A DNA stretch of 64,000 nucleotides from Sulfuricurvum sp. PC08-66 (GTDB lineage: Bacteria; Campylobacterota; Campylobacteria; Campylobacterales; Sulfurimonadaceae), in NCBI GenBank assembly GCA_000830255.1, contig JQIT01000004.1, positions 62,001 to 126,000 on the forward strand, read 5' to 3'. The number at the start of each line of letters is the position of its first letter. Within the stretch, counting starts at the first letter, position 1. The notes beneath the pieces are model-generated. The model was not told where the DNA came from. It was given only the letters and a program-made list of their open reading frames with translations, and did not search any database. This document shows positions 54,243 to 63,354 of this stretch, piece by piece. A program made the translations under genes and the position numbers.

Positions 54243-55677
54243 GAGACAATTCACGCTCTTTTTGTACAAGCATCTCATCCAAGAGGGCAAAAATCTCCTC
54301 TGTAGCGCTCTCGATAGAGAGGAAATTGTTTTTGATAGCTTGGTGATTTTTAATGAGTGCATTTTCACCCACAACATACTGCATCGATTGGTTGAGTTTA
54401 TCGTGGACATTGTGGTGAGGCGTGTGCATCGCTTGGTAGGCTTTGAGGTGTCCGAATTCCTCTTTGCCTTTGGTGAGGTACCATTGACCCAAATTACATC
54501 TATTTGCATCTGCCATTGCCATCTCTTTTTGCTGCTCGATAGCCTCCATCGCTTGCATTTTATAGAGGATGTGATCCATTTTTGCCAAGACGATGAAGTT
54601 ACGATTGCCCATAATGCGACTAGAGCTAAGCACTGAATCGCTTGTTTGTCCAAATTTTTCCAACGAATGCAAGAGTGACCCCACCGCATCGATAGAGGTT
54701 TGGGCGATTTGGCTAAGGCGTTGCGAATTTTCGCTCATGCTCATGCTCTCTTGTTGCAGTGTAGAGATAGCAATAGCAATCTCTTGGGTCGCTTTTTGAG
54801 TCTTTTCGGCAAGTTTGCGCACCTCATCGGCAACTACTGCAAAGCCTCGACCATGCTCCCCTGCGCGCGCCGCCTCGATAGCAGCATTGAGCGCGAGCAA
54901 ATTGGTCTGATCGGCTATCTCTTTGATGAGATTCAAAATCGCCTGAATCTCTTGGGTGCGCACCACGAGGGCATCGACGACGCTGTCATTTTCGTGGACA
55001 ATGTGACCAAGTTGCTCAAAACTGCCGTTCATCTCCTCGACCATGCTGTAATTTTCGCGTGAGAGTTGCGCGCTTTCGCTCGCTTCTACCGCCAATTTTT
55101 CAGTAATTTGGTTGTTTTCACTGAGTTGCGATTGGATGATTTGGAAATTCTCGATATGCCCTTTGCCTGTGTTTTGTAGGTCGAACATCAGGTGCTCTTT
55201 CTCTTTGACCACATACTCTGCTTGCATCGCATCGATACTTTTGTTGACCAATTGTCCTGTTTTGGCGTAGGCTTTGTTGAGTCCTATGATATTGACACGG
55301 CGGAAATATTTGTTTTGGCTGGCGTACTCGATAGAGGTGTTGATATCACGCATAAAGCTCTCGGTTTGGTCGAGAAAATTGTTGATATTGACCGAAAGCT
55401 CTTCAAGTTTTCCACCCCCTTGGATAAAGGTCTGACGATTTTCCAAATCCCCATCGAGTGATTTGGCCAACGTATCGGCGGACTCTGTGATGTTTTTGCT
55501 CACGATAGCGATGTGACGGAAGAGATAAAACGCCAACGAGATATTGAGAATATTAAAAATGAGCACCGTTGGGTGCAAGCCAAACATAAAAAGGGAGACT
55601 ATCAATCCCAAAGAGGCAACAATGAGTTGCCCATAATTGACATAGCCAATTTTAGAGAGAGAGGATAAATTCATCAT
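54232..55677 (-). CDS. methyl-accepting transducer with C-terminal CZB domain
   Basis: A 481-residue chemotaxis protein with two membrane helices near the N-terminus (~res. 15-55) and no periplasmic sensor. The signalling hairpin has [39 protein letters not shown], and a CZB zinc-binding module follows near the C-terminus: [26 protein letters not shown], giving three His and one Cys. CZB domains bind zinc tightly and sense hypochlorite or zinc. It lies directly after a PAS gene, overlapping by 26 bases. Confidence 0.9.
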   Translation of the reverse strand: MMNLSSLSKIGYVNYGQLIVASLGLIVSLFMFGLHPTVLIFNILNISLAFYLFRHIAIVSKNITESADTLAKSLDGDLENRQTFIQGGGKLEELSVNINNFLDQTESFMRDINTSIEYASQNKYFRRVNIIGLNKAYAKTGQLVNKSIDAMQAEYVVKEKEHLMFDLQNTGKGHIENFQIIQSQLSENNQITEKLAVEASESAQLSRENYSMVEEMNGSFEQLGHIVHENDSVVDALVVRTQEIQAILNLIKEIADQTNLLALNAAIEAARAGEHGRGFAVVADEVRKLAEKTQKATQEIAIAISTLQQESMSMSENSQRLSQIAQTSIDAVGSLLHSLEKFGQTSDSVLSSSRIMGNRNFIVLAKMDHILYKMQAMEAIEQQKEMAMADANRCNLGQWYLTKGKEEFGHLKAYQAMHTPHHNVHDKLNQSMQYVVGENALIKNHQAIKNNFLSIESATEEIFALLDEMLVQKERELSHGK

Positions 55678-56152
55678 AGTGCATACCTTTTTCTTCGAGG
55701 AGTTTTTGCATCAATTGGCGGCTTTGAGCTAAACCTCCGCTCTTTTCTGCCTCTAGCAGTTTGGTGTAGAGCTCTTTGACCTTTTCGAGTGCTTTTGCTT
55801 CGGGGTTTCGGCGTGCTGAGTGGTACCCGATGATGCTACCTTTGAGATCAAAAGAGGGGGTGACATTTGCCATGACCCAATAGTAGGCGCCGTTCGCACA
55901 GAGGTTTTTGACATAGGCATTTATCTCGACACCCTTTTGCAAAAACTCCCAAAGGTAATAAAAAACCACTTTGGGCATATCGGGGTGGCGGATAAGATTG
56001 TGCGGTTGCCCTATCATTTGGGCTTCAGAGAGTCCTACGATATCGAGGAATTCGCGGTTGGCATAGGTGATACGCCCTTTGAGGTCGGTTTTGGTGACCA
56101 AAATTTTGTCTTTGGGGAAGTGTTTTTCCTCACGTGTGGGTTGTGAAAGCAT
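55652..56152 (-). CDS. PAS domain protein, CetB/Aer-like
   Basis: A 166-residue soluble protein: one PAS domain (~res. 15-120; [53 protein letters not shown]) and a helical C-terminus. It is close to the Aer PAS that binds FAD and to CetB of Campylobacter jejuni, which acts with the transducer CetA in energy taxis. The 26-base overlap with the transducer suggests a split Aer pair. Cofactor and partner are inferred. Confidence 0.87.
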   Translation of the reverse strand: MLSQPTREEKHFPKDKILVTKTDLKGRITYANREFLDIVGLSEAQMIGQPHNLIRHPDMPKVVFYYLWEFLQKGVEINAYVKNLCANGAYYWVMANVTPSFDLKGSIIGYHSARRNPEAKALEKVKELYTKLLEAEKSGGLAQSRQLMQKLLEEKGMHYDEFILSL

Positions 56153-56244
56153 ACTTTTCTCGTCGTTATTGAATGTGATGGTTTTTTTTGTGGGGCTGAT
56201 TGTAGCACTCCAAAGAGCGATAGATTCTTAAACTAAATGGCTAT

Positions 56245-56628
56245 TCACTCTTCATCATACGCCGCTTTGGCGTGTTTATCTTTTTTGTATTTGGCGTTGT
56301 TTTTGTTTTTGTGGAGTTGGTTGGAGGCGTAGAGTATCTCGTTTGCAAGCTTCTCGAACTCTTCACTCGACTCGATTGTCGTAGCATTGAGAATACGTTG
56401 CACGAGCTGTTGGGTGAAGAGCAGTTGCTCTTTGTAGAGTGGCACTGCCTCGACCTGCGCCAAAAAGTCGCGCTGCTTATCGACGCGCATACAAAACTCT
56501 CCGAAATTTCGCCCCTGCTCTTTCGCCAAATAGCCCATAATCGAGCGCAAAAAACGCTCTAGCGCACGAATGTAGCGTATGCGTTTGAGTTCGTCGCCCA
56601 CCTTTGCTGACTCTTTTGGAGTGTATGC
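56245..56628 (-). CDS. conserved charged helical protein, unknown function
   Basis: A 127-residue soluble protein, strongly helical and Lys/Glu-rich, starting at ATG 56628 after ACGAGG. A longer upstream frame is not supported. Its lysine-rich tail (KNKNNAKYKKDKHAK) may bind nucleic acid or membrane. No known domain. It shares a divergent promoter region with the alpha/beta hydrolase. Confidence 0.62.
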   Translation of the reverse strand, partial: AYTPKESAKVGDELKRIRYIRALERFLRSIMGYLAKEQGRNFGEFCMRVDKQRDFLAQVEAVPLYKEQLLFTQQLVQRILNATTIESSEEFEKLANEILYASNQLHKNKNNAKYKKDKHAKAAYDEE

Positions 56629-56659
56629 CATGCATCCTCGTAGATTAAATGTAATGGCG

Positions 56660-56665
56660 TATAAT
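56660..56665 (+). promoter_or_regulatory. -10 box of the alpha/beta hydrolase gene
   Basis: A consensus TATAAT lies 34 bases upstream of the ATG at 56699. No clear -35 at normal spacing. Confidence 0.5.
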
Positions 56666-56698
56666 ACCCCAAAACTCTTCTCTAGGTCACACACGTCC

Positions 56699-57523
56699 AT
56701 GCAAAGCTTCTTTACCACCTCACATGACAACACACGACTCTTTTGCCGTATCGATGAAGTCTCAAACGCCAAAGCAGTAGTGCTTTTTATACACGGCATT
56801 AGCGAACATTTGGGACGCTACGATGCATGGGCGGCACGCTTTGGGGCAATTGGATATCACGTAGTGCGATGGGATTTGCGCGGGCACGGCAAGAGCGATG
56901 GTGCTAGAGGCTATGCCAAAAATTATGAGGCACTTTTGGGGGATATTGCGCACATGATAGCGCTTACCCAAATGCGTTTTACAGCGTTACCCATCCTACT
57001 TTATGGACACAGCTTGGGGGCTAATATCGCCCTCTCCTACTCCTATGCACATCCTCACACCCATAGCGCACTTATTGTTACCTCTCCCTTTTTTCGTACA
57101 GCGTATCGCTTGAGCTGGTGGAAAAGGCTCTTTGGACCCCTCTTGCGTCTGCTCTTGCCCAACCTACGTGTCAGAAACGAAATCAACTACATGCACCTCA
57201 CACACGATATTCCCACCCTTTTGGCGCTGCGTGATGATAGACTCGTACATCGCATGATTGGCGTGGAGATTGGATTGGCACTCCAAGAGGCGGGCGAAAA
57301 GCTCTTGAACCTCCAAGGAGCGTGGGGAGTGCCTCTTTTGGTACTGCACAGCCGTAACGACCATATCACCTCTTTTGAAGCGAGTGAGCAATTTTGCGCC
57401 CATCGAGGAGAGGAGACACGCTTCATCGCCTATGACAAGCTCTATCACGAGCTACATTTCGAGCCAGAGCGCGACCAAGTGTGGGCAGATATTTCTGCAT
57501 GGCTAGGTGAGGTGATACATTAA
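56699..57523 (+). CDS. alpha/beta hydrolase, monoacylglycerol-lipase-like
   Basis: A 274-residue serine hydrolase of the lysophospholipase/monoglyceride lipase type: oxyanion region LFIHGISEHLGRYD, nucleophile elbow GHSLGA (Ser105), acid in LHSRNDHITS and catalytic His in YHELHFE. It probably cleaves lipid esters; the natural substrate is unknown. The ATG at 56699 lies just after the -10 box; an upstream ATG would precede transcription. Its stop overlaps the likely priA start. Confidence 0.88.
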   Translation: MQSFFTTSHDNTRLFCRIDEVSNAKAVVLFIHGISEHLGRYDAWAARFGAIGYHVVRWDLRGHGKSDGARGYAKNYEALLGDIAHMIALTQMRFTALPILLYGHSLGANIALSYSYAHPHTHSALIVTSPFFRTAYRLSWWKRLFGPLLRLLLPNLRVRNEINYMHLTHDIPTLLALRDDRLVHRMIGVEIGLALQEAGEKLLNLQGAWGVPLLVLHSRNDHITSFEASEQFCAHRGEETRFIAYDKLYHELHFEPERDQVWADISAWLGEVIH

Positions 57524-59372
57524 TTATTACCAAGTAGTCATCTTGGGTGCCGCGCTCAAACCGCTCACCTATCACAGCACGCTTCTTATCGAACCTTTGA
57601 CTATAGTCGAGGTAACATTAGGCACCAAACCCAAACGTGCATTGGTTATCGAGCGTGTCGAGGCTCCCACATTCACCACCCATGAAATCGCGAACACCAC
57701 ACCTTTGCGCCTCGATGCACACGCTTTGGCGTTGGGCAATTTTATCGCCTCCTATTATGTGTGCGCCTTGGGCGAAGCGATGGGACTCTTCGTCCCCTAT
57801 GCTCCCTCGACAATCGCGCACGATGCGCCCAAAGCGCCCCATATCGATGTCAATATCACCCTCTCTGCCCCCCAAGAGGAGGCACTACGCTTTTGCCAAT
57901 CACACAACGTAAGTCTGCTTTTTGGGGACACAGGCAGTGGCAAGACCGAAATCTACATGCGCCTCATCGATGCGCAACTCTCCCAAGGCAATAGCGCCCT
58001 CTTTTTGATGCCCGAAATTAGCCTCACGCCCCAAATGTCCCAACGCTTGGAGCGTCATTTTGGGGCGCGTGTCGCTATTTGGCACAGCAAGCTCACCCCT
58101 AAGCGCAAAGCCACCATCCTAGAGGGCATCGTCGATGGGAGTATCGATATCGTGGCGGGTCCTCGTTCGGCGCTCTTTTTGCCGCTGCAAAAGCTAGGCA
58201 TCATTATCGTCGATGAGGAGCATGACGACAGCTACAAATCGAGCCAAAAACCGCGCTACCACGCCAAAGATATGGCAATTATGTTGGGCAAACAGCTCTC
58301 TATCCCCGTCGTGCTAGGCTCTGCTACGCCTTCGTTAGCAAGCTACCTCAAATTCCCCCACTACCGCCTCAAAGGGGGCTATTTTGATGCGCCCAAGCAA
58401 ATTGTTTTTGAAAACAGCAACAGCGAAGAGCTATCGCCTCTCATGCTAGGACATCTGGAAACTAGCTACGCCCAAAAAGTGCAATCGTTGGTATTCGTCC
58501 CCACGCGCGCAAATTTCAAATACCTCACCTGCCAAAGCTGTCACACCACCGTCACGTGCCCCTTTTGTTCGGTAGGCATGAGCGTGCACTCCTACGCCAA
58601 AGTACTACGCTGTCACTACTGCAACTGGACTCAGACCATCCCACATACCTGCCCTACCTGCAAAAGCGATGCACTAAGCTCCACGCGTATTGGCACGGCA
58701 CAAGTCGTATCGATGCTACAAGAGCGCTTTGGCGACCAATCTATCGCCCTTTTTGACCGAGATGCTATCAAGACTGATACCCAACTCAAAAAAGTCCTCG
58801 CCGCTTTCAATGCCCACGAAATCGACACCATCGTAGGCACACAGATGCTGAGCAAGGGGCACGACTACCACAATATCACGCTGGGTATCATTCTGGGCAT
58901 CGATGCGATATTGGCGCAAAGCGACTACCGCGCACGTGAAAAAGCGCTCTCGATGCTCATCCAAGTTATCGGACGCATCGGACGCAAAAAAGAGGCACTG
59001 GTGATCATCCAATCGAATAACGCGCACTTTTTCCAAGCATATCTCGATGACTATGGGCGATTCTTGGAGGAGGAGAAGAGCTATCGAGAGGAGCTCTATC
59101 CCCCTTATATGCGTTTGGCACGCTTGCTCTTTGCGCACAAAAATTTCAACACTGCCGATGCCGCCATGCAGCAAACCCTCCTCGCACTCCAACCCTACAG
59201 CGAGAGAGTTCAAATCGTAGGAGCAGGCAAAGCCGCCATCGAAAAAATTGCCGACAAATACCGTATGGTGATACTTTTGCGCAGTGCCAACACCAAACAG
59301 CTCTTGCACGCTATCGTAGCGACGCTTCACCCGTTAGCGCAGGTCGATATCGACCCTATCGAGTTCAATTAA
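57519..59372 (+). CDS. priA: primosomal helicase PriA, apparently with an ATT start
   Basis: About 617 residues. Motifs include FGDTGSGKTEI, DEEHDDSYKSSQKPRYHAKD, four zinc-binding Cys pairs (CQSCH, CPFC, CHYC, CPTC) and QMLSKGHDY. It restarts stalled replication forks. No ATG/GTG fits. Translation back to 57519 (ATT) gives (M)NYYQVVILGAALKPLTYHS, which matches the PriA start pattern Y-Y-x-V...PLTY, and GAGGTGAT lies at the right distance before ATT. The next candidate, TTG at 57543, has no RBS and would lose this block. A stop (TGA) sits two codons upstream of ATT. Confidence 0.9.
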   Translation: MNYYQVVILGAALKPLTYHSTLLIEPLTIVEVTLGTKPKRALVIERVEAPTFTTHEIANTTPLRLDAHALALGNFIASYYVCALGEAMGLFVPYAPSTIAHDAPKAPHIDVNITLSAPQEEALRFCQSHNVSLLFGDTGSGKTEIYMRLIDAQLSQGNSALFLMPEISLTPQMSQRLERHFGARVAIWHSKLTPKRKATILEGIVDGSIDIVAGPRSALFLPLQKLGIIIVDEEHDDSYKSSQKPRYHAKDMAIMLGKQLSIPVVLGSATPSLASYLKFPHYRLKGGYFDAPKQIVFENSNSEELSPLMLGHLETSYAQKVQSLVFVPTRANFKYLTCQSCHTTVTCPFCSVGMSVHSYAKVLRCHYCNWTQTIPHTCPTCKSDALSSTRIGTAQVVSMLQERFGDQSIALFDRDAIKTDTQLKKVLAAFNAHEIDTIVGTQMLSKGHDYHNITLGIILGIDAILAQSDYRAREKALSMLIQVIGRIGRKKEALVIIQSNNAHFFQAYLDDYGRFLEEEKSYREELYPPYMRLARLLFAHKNFNTADAAMQQTLLALQPYSERVQIVGAGKAAIEKIADKYRMVILLRSANTKQLLHAIVATLHPLAQVDIDPIEFN

Positions 59373-59423
59373 GTTTATGCACTTATAATTCTCATAAGTA
59401 AATTTTATCAAAAGGATTCAACC

Positions 59424-59810
59424 ATGTTAGCAGTACCTCTCAAAATGGACAAACAAGATAGCGCAGTTTCACCCGCTTTTGGACACGCCAAATATTTCGC
59501 CTTTATCGAGGGTGATAGCATCACCATCGAGCGCAACACCTTTGAAGGTGGCGGAGCCGTAGCACAATGGATAGCCTCCAAAGGTGCCAAAGAGTTAGTT
59601 TTCGTAGAGTTTGGAAATGGTGCTTATCAACGCCTCAAAGCGTACGGTATCACTCTCTATTATGCAGGCAAAGAGCGTATCACACTGCCTCAAATACTCG
59701 AACAATACCGCGCCAAAACGCTTTTGCAACCTGATGAAATGACCATCATGGGCATCATCAAAGAGCACATGGGCGGTCACTCACACGGTGGCGAACATCA
59801 CCATCACTAG
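59424..59810 (+). CDS. NifX/NafY-type protein with His-rich tail
   Basis: A 128-residue protein of the dinitrogenase iron-molybdenum cofactor (NifX/NifB-C) family: AVPLKMDKQDSAVSPAFGHAKYFAF and the later fold ending in MGIIKEHMGGHSHGGEHHHH. The family binds metal-sulfur clusters or intermediates; the His tail should bind Ni, Co or Zn. A TATAAT (59384-59389) is suitably placed. The sulfur transporter gene follows 10 bases later. Confidence 0.88.
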   Translation: MLAVPLKMDKQDSAVSPAFGHAKYFAFIEGDSITIERNTFEGGGAVAQWIASKGAKELVFVEFGNGAYQRLKAYGITLYYAGKERITLPQILEQYRAKTLLQPDEMTIMGIIKEHMGGHSHGGEHHHH

Positions 59811-59820
59811 GAGAGTGGGC

Positions 59821-61038
59821 ATGCAAAAATCGATTTATTGGGGCTTTGGACTTTTGGTGCTTTTGCTAGGGGTGGGCTATGTGCTGACCCCCTCGATAGA
59901 GCTTTTCTATCGATGGACGATTGGACTGGGGTTTGGGTACGCCTTGGTGCGTGCCTCGATGGGGTTCGCAGGCGGGGTCAATCGCCTTGTACGTGCCAAC
60001 TCTGCCACACTCGCCCAATCGCTCATGGTGCTTTTCGTCGTTACGGCAGTCTTAACTAGCTTCATTATTTATGGTAATGAGAGCGCTTACGATTTGAGCA
60101 TCTATCCTATCAACTCTGCTTTGATAATGGGTGGCGTGTTGTTTGGAGTGGGTATGGCGCTCTCGTCGTGCTGTGCTACAGGGTCGCTGACCGATTTGAG
60201 CAGTGGCTTTTCACGTGCGGCAGTGACCATATTTTTCTTTGGTATGGGAGTATTTGCGGGCTTTGGGGTGCAACAAAGCAGCTTTGTGACCGCCTCGTGG
60301 GTCACCTCATCGACGGGTGCGGCACACAAAGGCGGACTCTTTTTGCCCGATATTTTTAGCGCCTTTTCGCCTTTGGGTAGCTACATCATGGCGTTGGTGG
60401 TCACTGCGCTTTTGGCGAGTTTGGTAGGGTATCTTGCCCATCGATATGCACGACAAAACGCCACCTCGACACCCGCCCCAACTGCATCGACACCGCCATC
60501 TCTAGCGGTACGTCTCTTTGTCGCACCTTGGGCAATGCGCGTGAGTATTCTCATCATTGCGCTACTTTTTGGGGCGTTGCTCTTTTTCTACGCCAAAGGG
60601 TGGAGTGCATCGAGTGCCTTTGGGCTTTGGTTTGGCAAACTCCTCTTGCTCGTAGGCGTTGACGCGCAAACGTTGAGCGCATTCACCCACAAAAGCGCCA
60701 CCTTTTTTACGACACCGTTGTGGTCTCACGGCACAAGCATCCAAAACTTCGGCATCATCATGGGCGCGGTGCTCTATTTAACCATGGCAGGTACCTTTGC
60801 CACCAAATTTCGCGCCTCGTTACGTCTCTCGATGAAAGATGTCGCGGTTTTTGCGGCAGGTGGACTACTCATGGGGTTTGGGACGCGCCTCTCCAACGGC
60901 TGTAATGTCGGAGCGCTCTACACCCCTATCGCCGAGCTATCACTCTCTGGCTGGGTCTATTTGGTCGTGGTGGTCACAGGGGGATTTGTGGGCAATTGGC
61001 TCTCTTCGCGCTATATCTATCCCACCTGCAAGGTGTAG
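59821..61038 (+). CDS. YeeE/YedE (TsuA-type) sulfur compound transporter
   Basis: A 405-residue membrane protein with about ten helices and the two conserved Cys-bearing blocks of the TsuA/YeeE family (GMALSSCCATGSLTD; RLSNGCNVGALYTPIAELSLSGWVY). TsuA carries thiosulfate across the inner membrane along cysteine relays. Start at ATG 59821 with AGGAG. It follows the NifX-like gene, tying sulfur uptake to a metal- or sulfur-handling protein. Confidence 0.89.
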   Translation: MQKSIYWGFGLLVLLLGVGYVLTPSIELFYRWTIGLGFGYALVRASMGFAGGVNRLVRANSATLAQSLMVLFVVTAVLTSFIIYGNESAYDLSIYPINSALIMGGVLFGVGMALSSCCATGSLTDLSSGFSRAAVTIFFFGMGVFAGFGVQQSSFVTASWVTSSTGAAHKGGLFLPDIFSAFSPLGSYIMALVVTALLASLVGYLAHRYARQNATSTPAPTASTPPSLAVRLFVAPWAMRVSILIIALLFGALLFFYAKGWSASSAFGLWFGKLLLLVGVDAQTLSAFTHKSATFFTTPLWSHGTSIQNFGIIMGAVLYLTMAGTFATKFRASLRLSMKDVAVFAAGGLLMGFGTRLSNGCNVGALYTPIAELSLSGWVYLVVVVTGGFVGNWLSSRYIYPTCKV

Positions 61039-61092
61039 TTTTTAACACGTTCTTAACGCGAGATACTTTAGACTCTCGCCAAAGGATTTGGC

Positions 61093-61596
61093 ATGACACT
61101 TTGGAAGAAAATTGTTCTAACTATAAGCGGTGCTTTGCTCATCGCGATCGTCGCGGCGACATTTTTGCCCAACAGCTACGAGGTGCGAAGCTCTCTGGTC
61201 ATCGATAGACCTCTAGAGGCTATCACTCCCTACACGCACGACATTGAGGCGTGGAAAAAATGGGCGCCGTGGCTTACCAGCACCAAAACCCACGACATCA
61301 CTATCGATGGCACGCTTATGACATGGCACCAAAACGGCACACAAGGGCGCATCGAGTTCACCCTCCTCTCTCCCACACGTATCGAGTACACCATCTATTT
61401 TGATGAGCATATCAGCGCCCAAGGAGTTCTCACCTTCACTGCAAGCCCCACTAGCACCACCGTGTTGTGGCAGATGAAAGGCACCATCGATGTGTGGCTC
61501 ATGGGAGGTATTTTGGCATCGATAAATGCGCCTATGGTCGAAAACGTGCTACAAAACGCGCTTGCCTCACTCCAAAAAAGCCTCCCCACTCCATGA
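61093..61596 (+). CDS. SRPBCC (polyketide cyclase/dehydrase-like) protein
   Basis: A 167-residue protein with an N-terminal membrane anchor (~res. 5-25) and a START-like SRPBCC fold ([27 protein letters not shown]). It probably holds a small hydrophobic ligand. Its last four bases overlap ispG (ATGA), so the two are coupled. Confidence 0.8.
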   Translation: MTLWKKIVLTISGALLIAIVAATFLPNSYEVRSSLVIDRPLEAITPYTHDIEAWKKWAPWLTSTKTHDITIDGTLMTWHQNGTQGRIEFTLLSPTRIEYTIYFDEHISAQGVLTFTASPTSTTVLWQMKGTIDVWLMGGILASINAPMVENVLQNALASLQKSLPTP

Positions 61597-62663
61597 TAGC
61601 TCGCTACCCCACACGCCAAATCATGGTAAGTAGTGTCGCTGTGGGCGGTGATGCGCCTATCAGTGTCCAATCGATGACCTACTCCTCGACGCGCGACGTA
61701 GCAGCCACTGTAGCACAAATCAATCGTCTGCACTTCGCAGGTGCCGACATGGTGCGTGTTTCGTGTCCTGACATCGAGGATGCCTACGCACTCAAAGCCA
61801 TCCGTGAGCAAACCTCCCTGCCCCTCATCGCTGATATTCACTTCAACCACAAAATCGCGCTAGAAGCCGCCAAATACGTAGACTGTATCCGTATCAACCC
61901 TGGCAATATTGGCGACGCCTCCAAAATCCGCGCTGTCGTTCAAGCGTGCCAAGAGCGCGCTATCCCCATACGTATCGGTGTCAATGCAGGCAGTCTCGAG
62001 AAGCATATCGAGGCCAAATACGGTGCCACGAGCCACGCGATGGTCGAGTCCGCGCTCTATCACATCAAGCTTTTAGAGGATTTGGGCTTCACCTCGATGA
62101 AGGTGAGTCTCAAAGCCAGCGACGTTGAGCGTACGGTAGCCGCCTATCGAGAGCTACGTCCCTTGGTCGATTATCCGTTTCATTTGGGTGTGACCGAGGC
62201 AGGTACGATTCACCATGCCACTATCAAATCTGCGATTGGATTGGGAGCACTTCTACTTGACGGTATCGGCGATACGATGCGTGTCTCTATCACAGGAGAG
62301 CTAGAGGAGGAGATACGCATAGGTCGTGACATCCTCAAAGATGCAGGCGTCGCCAAAGAGGGGGTCAATATCATCTCCTGCCCCACCTGCGCACGGCTAG
62401 AGGCAGATTTGGTCTCTGCGGTAGCCATCGTCGAGGAGCGCACGCGCCATATCAAAACGCCCTTGGATATCTCCGTCATGGGGTGCGTGGTCAATGCAAT
62501 AGGCGAAGCCAAACACGCCGATGTCGCTATCGCCTACGGCAAAGGCAAGGGACTCATCATGCGCAAAGGCGAAGTGGTCGCCAACCTCGATGAGGCGGAT
62601 CTGGTCGAGCGCTTTTTGGCAGAGGTCGAGGATGCCGCCAAGACCAAGGCGCAAGAGTCTTAA
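61593..62663 (+). CDS. ispG: HMB-PP synthase IspG
   Basis: A 356-residue 4Fe-4S enzyme of the MEP isoprenoid pathway, making HMBPP from MEcPP. Seen: [14 protein letters not shown] near the start, the [10 protein letters not shown] and INPGNIG barrel segments, and cluster cysteines in [12 protein letters not shown] and [10 protein letters not shown]. Start at the ATG overlapping the SRPBCC stop; a longer frame is not supported. The 3' end overlaps the next convergent gene by four bases. Confidence 0.96.
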   Translation: MIARYPTRQIMVSSVAVGGDAPISVQSMTYSSTRDVAATVAQINRLHFAGADMVRVSCPDIEDAYALKAIREQTSLPLIADIHFNHKIALEAAKYVDCIRINPGNIGDASKIRAVVQACQERAIPIRIGVNAGSLEKHIEAKYGATSHAMVESALYHIKLLEDLGFTSMKVSLKASDVERTVAAYRELRPLVDYPFHLGVTEAGTIHHATIKSAIGLGALLLDGIGDTMRVSITGELEEEIRIGRDILKDAGVAKEGVNIISCPTCARLEADLVSAVAIVEERTRHIKTPLDISVMGCVVNAIGEAKHADVAIAYGKGKGLIMRKGEVVANLDEADLVERFLAEVEDAAKTKAQES

Positions 62664-63247
62664 CGCTCTTCGTCGAGCGCTTCTAGGGCTTTGCGTAGCG
62701 ATTCCAACTCTTCACGGTAGCTTTTGCTATCGCCATACTCGATGAAATTAGCATAGCGTGAGTGCATGCTCTTGATACGTTTGGCATGGCGAATCGGACA
62801 CCAAAACTGCTCTGTACGCGCGGAAACTTCACTCACATACGCCATGAGCCCATTGAAGTAGCTGCAATAGAGACAATTTATCTTCTCTAGCGTATTGAGA
62901 TAGTCCAATTTATGGCGGTCGTAGGTGATGTAGTCACTGCGTTTGACCTTTTGGATTTTGTAGATGGGGAAGCAAAACCACTGATAAAAGGTGACAACAG
63001 CATCCAAAAAAAGTGCAGGAATGAGCACGCCCCAAATGACAGGCACCGTCAAAAAAAACCATAACGGCGTCGAGAGGATATAGCGCAGAGTGCTAATCTT
63101 ATCCCTTTGATAGCGCTCACGTATCTCTTCGCGTTTTTTGGCAATTTCACAAGCGAAATGGTCATACTCCTCTTGGATTTGGCTCTCTAGTTCACTTTCG
63201 AGCTCCTTTATTTTGGCAATAATGGCATCGATTTTAGGGTGCTGCAT
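62660..63247 (-). CDS. conserved membrane protein with CxxC and CPI motifs
   Basis: A 195-residue protein: coiled-coil N-terminus (~res. 8-45), two membrane helices (~60-100) and a C-terminal region with [13 protein letters not shown] and [14 protein letters not shown]. This is a widespread proteobacterial protein family with those same Cys blocks, but I know no function for it; the Cys residues may bind metal. Start at ATG 63247 (AGGAG ahead). Convergent with ispG. Confidence 0.75.
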   Translation of the reverse strand: MQHPKIDAIIAKIKELESELESQIQEEYDHFACEIAKKREEIRERYQRDKISTLRYILSTPLWFFLTVPVIWGVLIPALFLDAVVTFYQWFCFPIYKIQKVKRSDYITYDRHKLDYLNTLEKINCLYCSYFNGLMAYVSEVSARTEQFWCPIRHAKRIKSMHSRYANFIEYGDSKSYREELESLRKALEALDEER

Positions 63248-63354
63248 GAGTGGCTCCTCTTGGGCGTAGTAGTAGGTGCATACTATATCCAAAGCCTATA
63301 ACAAGAGCGTCATTTAGGCTACAATTGCACTACTTATTTTCTAAAAGGTCTTGA

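Noticed and set aside
54154-54636. 160-codon plus-strand frame opposite the CZB transducer
   Set aside because: Antisense to a conserved chemoreceptor; no RBS.
54243-54689. Upstream extension of the 80-residue gene inside the transducer
   Set aside because: It reads the transducer in the wrong frame with Ser/Arg-rich noise; only the part after the ATG at 54242 has natural composition.
61058-61079. GCGAGA/TCTCGC inverted repeat before the SRPBCC gene
   Set aside because: Only six base pairs with a 10-base loop and no associated signal; likely chance.
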